From NCBI GenBank assembly GCA_003132825.1, contig PKYX01000524.1:1982-9458 (forward strand): DNA of 7,477 nt. The letters are read 5' to 3'. The DNA is from Acidobacteriaceae bacterium (GTDB lineage Bacteria > Acidobacteriota > Terriglobia > Terriglobales > Acidobacteriaceae). The translations under genes were made by a program, and so were the position numbers. Shown piece by piece: positions 7,018 to 7,477 of the stretch; position 1 is the stretch's first letter; each line of letters opens with the position of its first letter. The notes below the pieces were generated by a model. It searched no databases. It was not told the DNA's origin and was given only the letters and a program-made list of their open reading frames with translations.

Positions 7018-7046
7018 TTGACTGGTCACTGCCGCGTCCGTAAGAT
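7018..7046 (+). promoter_or_regulatory. Candidate sigma-70 promoter of the kinase gene
   Basis: TTGACT (7018-7023, 5 of 6 to consensus) and TAAGAT (7041-7046, 4 of 6) have the ideal 17-base spacing and would give a short leader of about 25 bases before ATG 7077. No good Shine-Dalgarno is visible in that leader. Confidence 0.45.
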
Positions 7047-7076
7047 GAAGCGACCCGACAATTATTCATCTCCCGA

Positions 7077-7477
7077 ATGATCGGCCAGACCATCTCGCAC
7101 TACCTCATCCTGGAAAAGCTTGGCGGCGGAGGCATGGGAGTGGTCTACAAGGCCGAGGACACGGACTTGGGCCGATTTGTCGCCCTTAAGTTCCTGCCTG
7201 ATGACCTGACGCAAGAGCCGCAAGCGCTGGAGCGCTTTCGACGCGAGGCGCGCGCCGCGTCGGCTCTCAATCATCCCAACATTTGCACTATCTACGAAAT
7301 CGGAAGACAGGGCGAGCAATCGTTCATTGCCATGGAGTTTCTGGATGGCATGACGTTGAAGCACCTGATTGCGGGAAAGCCGTTGGAGAACGAAACGGTG
7401 CTCTCGCTGGCCACGGAGATTGCCGCCGGCCTGGACGCAGCCCATTCGCAAGGGGTCGTGCATCGTGACATCAAGCC
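7077..7477 (+). CDS. PknB-type Ser/Thr protein kinase, 3' partial
   Basis: This is the N-terminal half of a Hanks-type protein kinase, running off the window without a stop. In order: glycine-rich ATP loop [14 protein letters not shown] (15-28); the ATP-anchoring Lys38 in FVALKFLP; the helix-C Glu57 in [18 protein letters not shown]; hinge region [12 protein letters not shown] (83-94); and the start of the catalytic loop HRDIKP with Asp131, where the window ends. All key residues present so far are intact, so an active kinase is expected; such proteins phosphorylate Ser/Thr of partner proteins, and in Acidobacteriota many are fused to TPR, WD40 or TolB-like sensor domains beyond the kinase. 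Start ATG 7077-7079 places the loop at the usual distance. It is transcribed divergently from the GH94-like gene. The opening [19 protein letters not shown] is of a different subtype from the relic at 3795-3869, so that relic is not a simple copy of this gene. Confidence 0.93.
   Translation, partial: MIGQTISHYLILEKLGGGGMGVVYKAEDTDLGRFVALKFLPDDLTQEPQALERFRREARAASALNHPNICTIYEIGRQGEQSFIAMEFLDGMTLKHLIAGKPLENETVLSLATEIAAGLDAAHSQGVVHRDIK

Larger units (their letters stand above)
6730..7076. other. Divergent intergenic region, 347 bases
   Basis: This separates the leftward GH94-like gene from the rightward kinase. It holds one candidate promoter for each gene and a weak 5-bp inverted repeat CGGTA/TACCG around a G-rich loop (about 6905-6924). 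The words CCATAG, GTCCGG and GAGGGGTT each occur twice between about 6860 and 6925, in a different order, which could reflect operator sites or chance. No supported open reading frame or RNA gene is seen. Confidence 0.5.

Noticed and set aside
6857..7093. A 78-aa minus-strand frame across the divergent intergenic region
   Set aside because: It crosses the candidate kinase promoter and the kinase start, and its composition looks non-coding.
1..7477. CRISPR array, tRNA, toxin-antitoxin pair or phage defence system
   Set aside because: No regularly spaced repeats, no tRNA-like cloverleaf motif, and no recognisable antitoxin or defence domain was seen in any frame.

Overview
The window most likely comes from an Acidobacteriota chromosome, perhaps Solibacter/Bryobacter-like. 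This is an inference. It rests on the moderately high GC, on the Hanks-type Ser/Thr kinase entering at the right edge, and on a short relic with the phrase GTKLGPYKIQLP, which resembles the opening of the many Ser/Thr kinases in that phylum. No rRNA, tRNA or CRISPR array is present.

Layout, left to right: (1) 2-874 (+), the C-terminal bulk of an exported alpha/beta-hydrolase esterase whose start lies outside the window. (2) 875-1120, a non-coding stretch dominated by an imperfect 35-bp inverted repeat (919-953 against 1080-1114). Each arm also folds into its own hairpin, and the right arm contains the Shine-Dalgarno sequence of the next gene. (3) 1121-2290 (+), an intact IS4-family (DUF4372 type) transposase with a complete D-D-E triad and YREK signature. 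(4) 2291-2527, a possible insertion-sequence end with a duplicated 16-bp motif, a G-rich (minus strand) tract and a rightward terminator hairpin. (5) 2528-3685 (-), a DUF2235 alpha/beta hydrolase related to Tle1 phospholipases. (6) 3686-3930, which holds the broken first codons of a Ser/Thr kinase gene. (7) 3931-6729 (-), a large Tat-exported GH94-like carbohydrate-active enzyme. (8) 6730-7076, a divergent intergenic region with a candidate promoter for each side. (9) 7077-7477 (+), the N-terminal half of a kinase domain, cut by the window edge.

The genes do not form an obvious pathway. The esterase and the GH94-like enzyme are both exported hydrolases, consistent with polymer or nutrient scavenging. 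The DUF2235 gene shows no type VI secretion partner here and has lower GC than its surroundings. The transposase and the kinase relic mark the left half as a rearranged, accessory-type region. I see no convincing new defence or mobile system. The most unusual signals are the folded repeat over the transposase ribosome-binding site, the kinase relic, and a GH94-type fold carrying a Tat signal.
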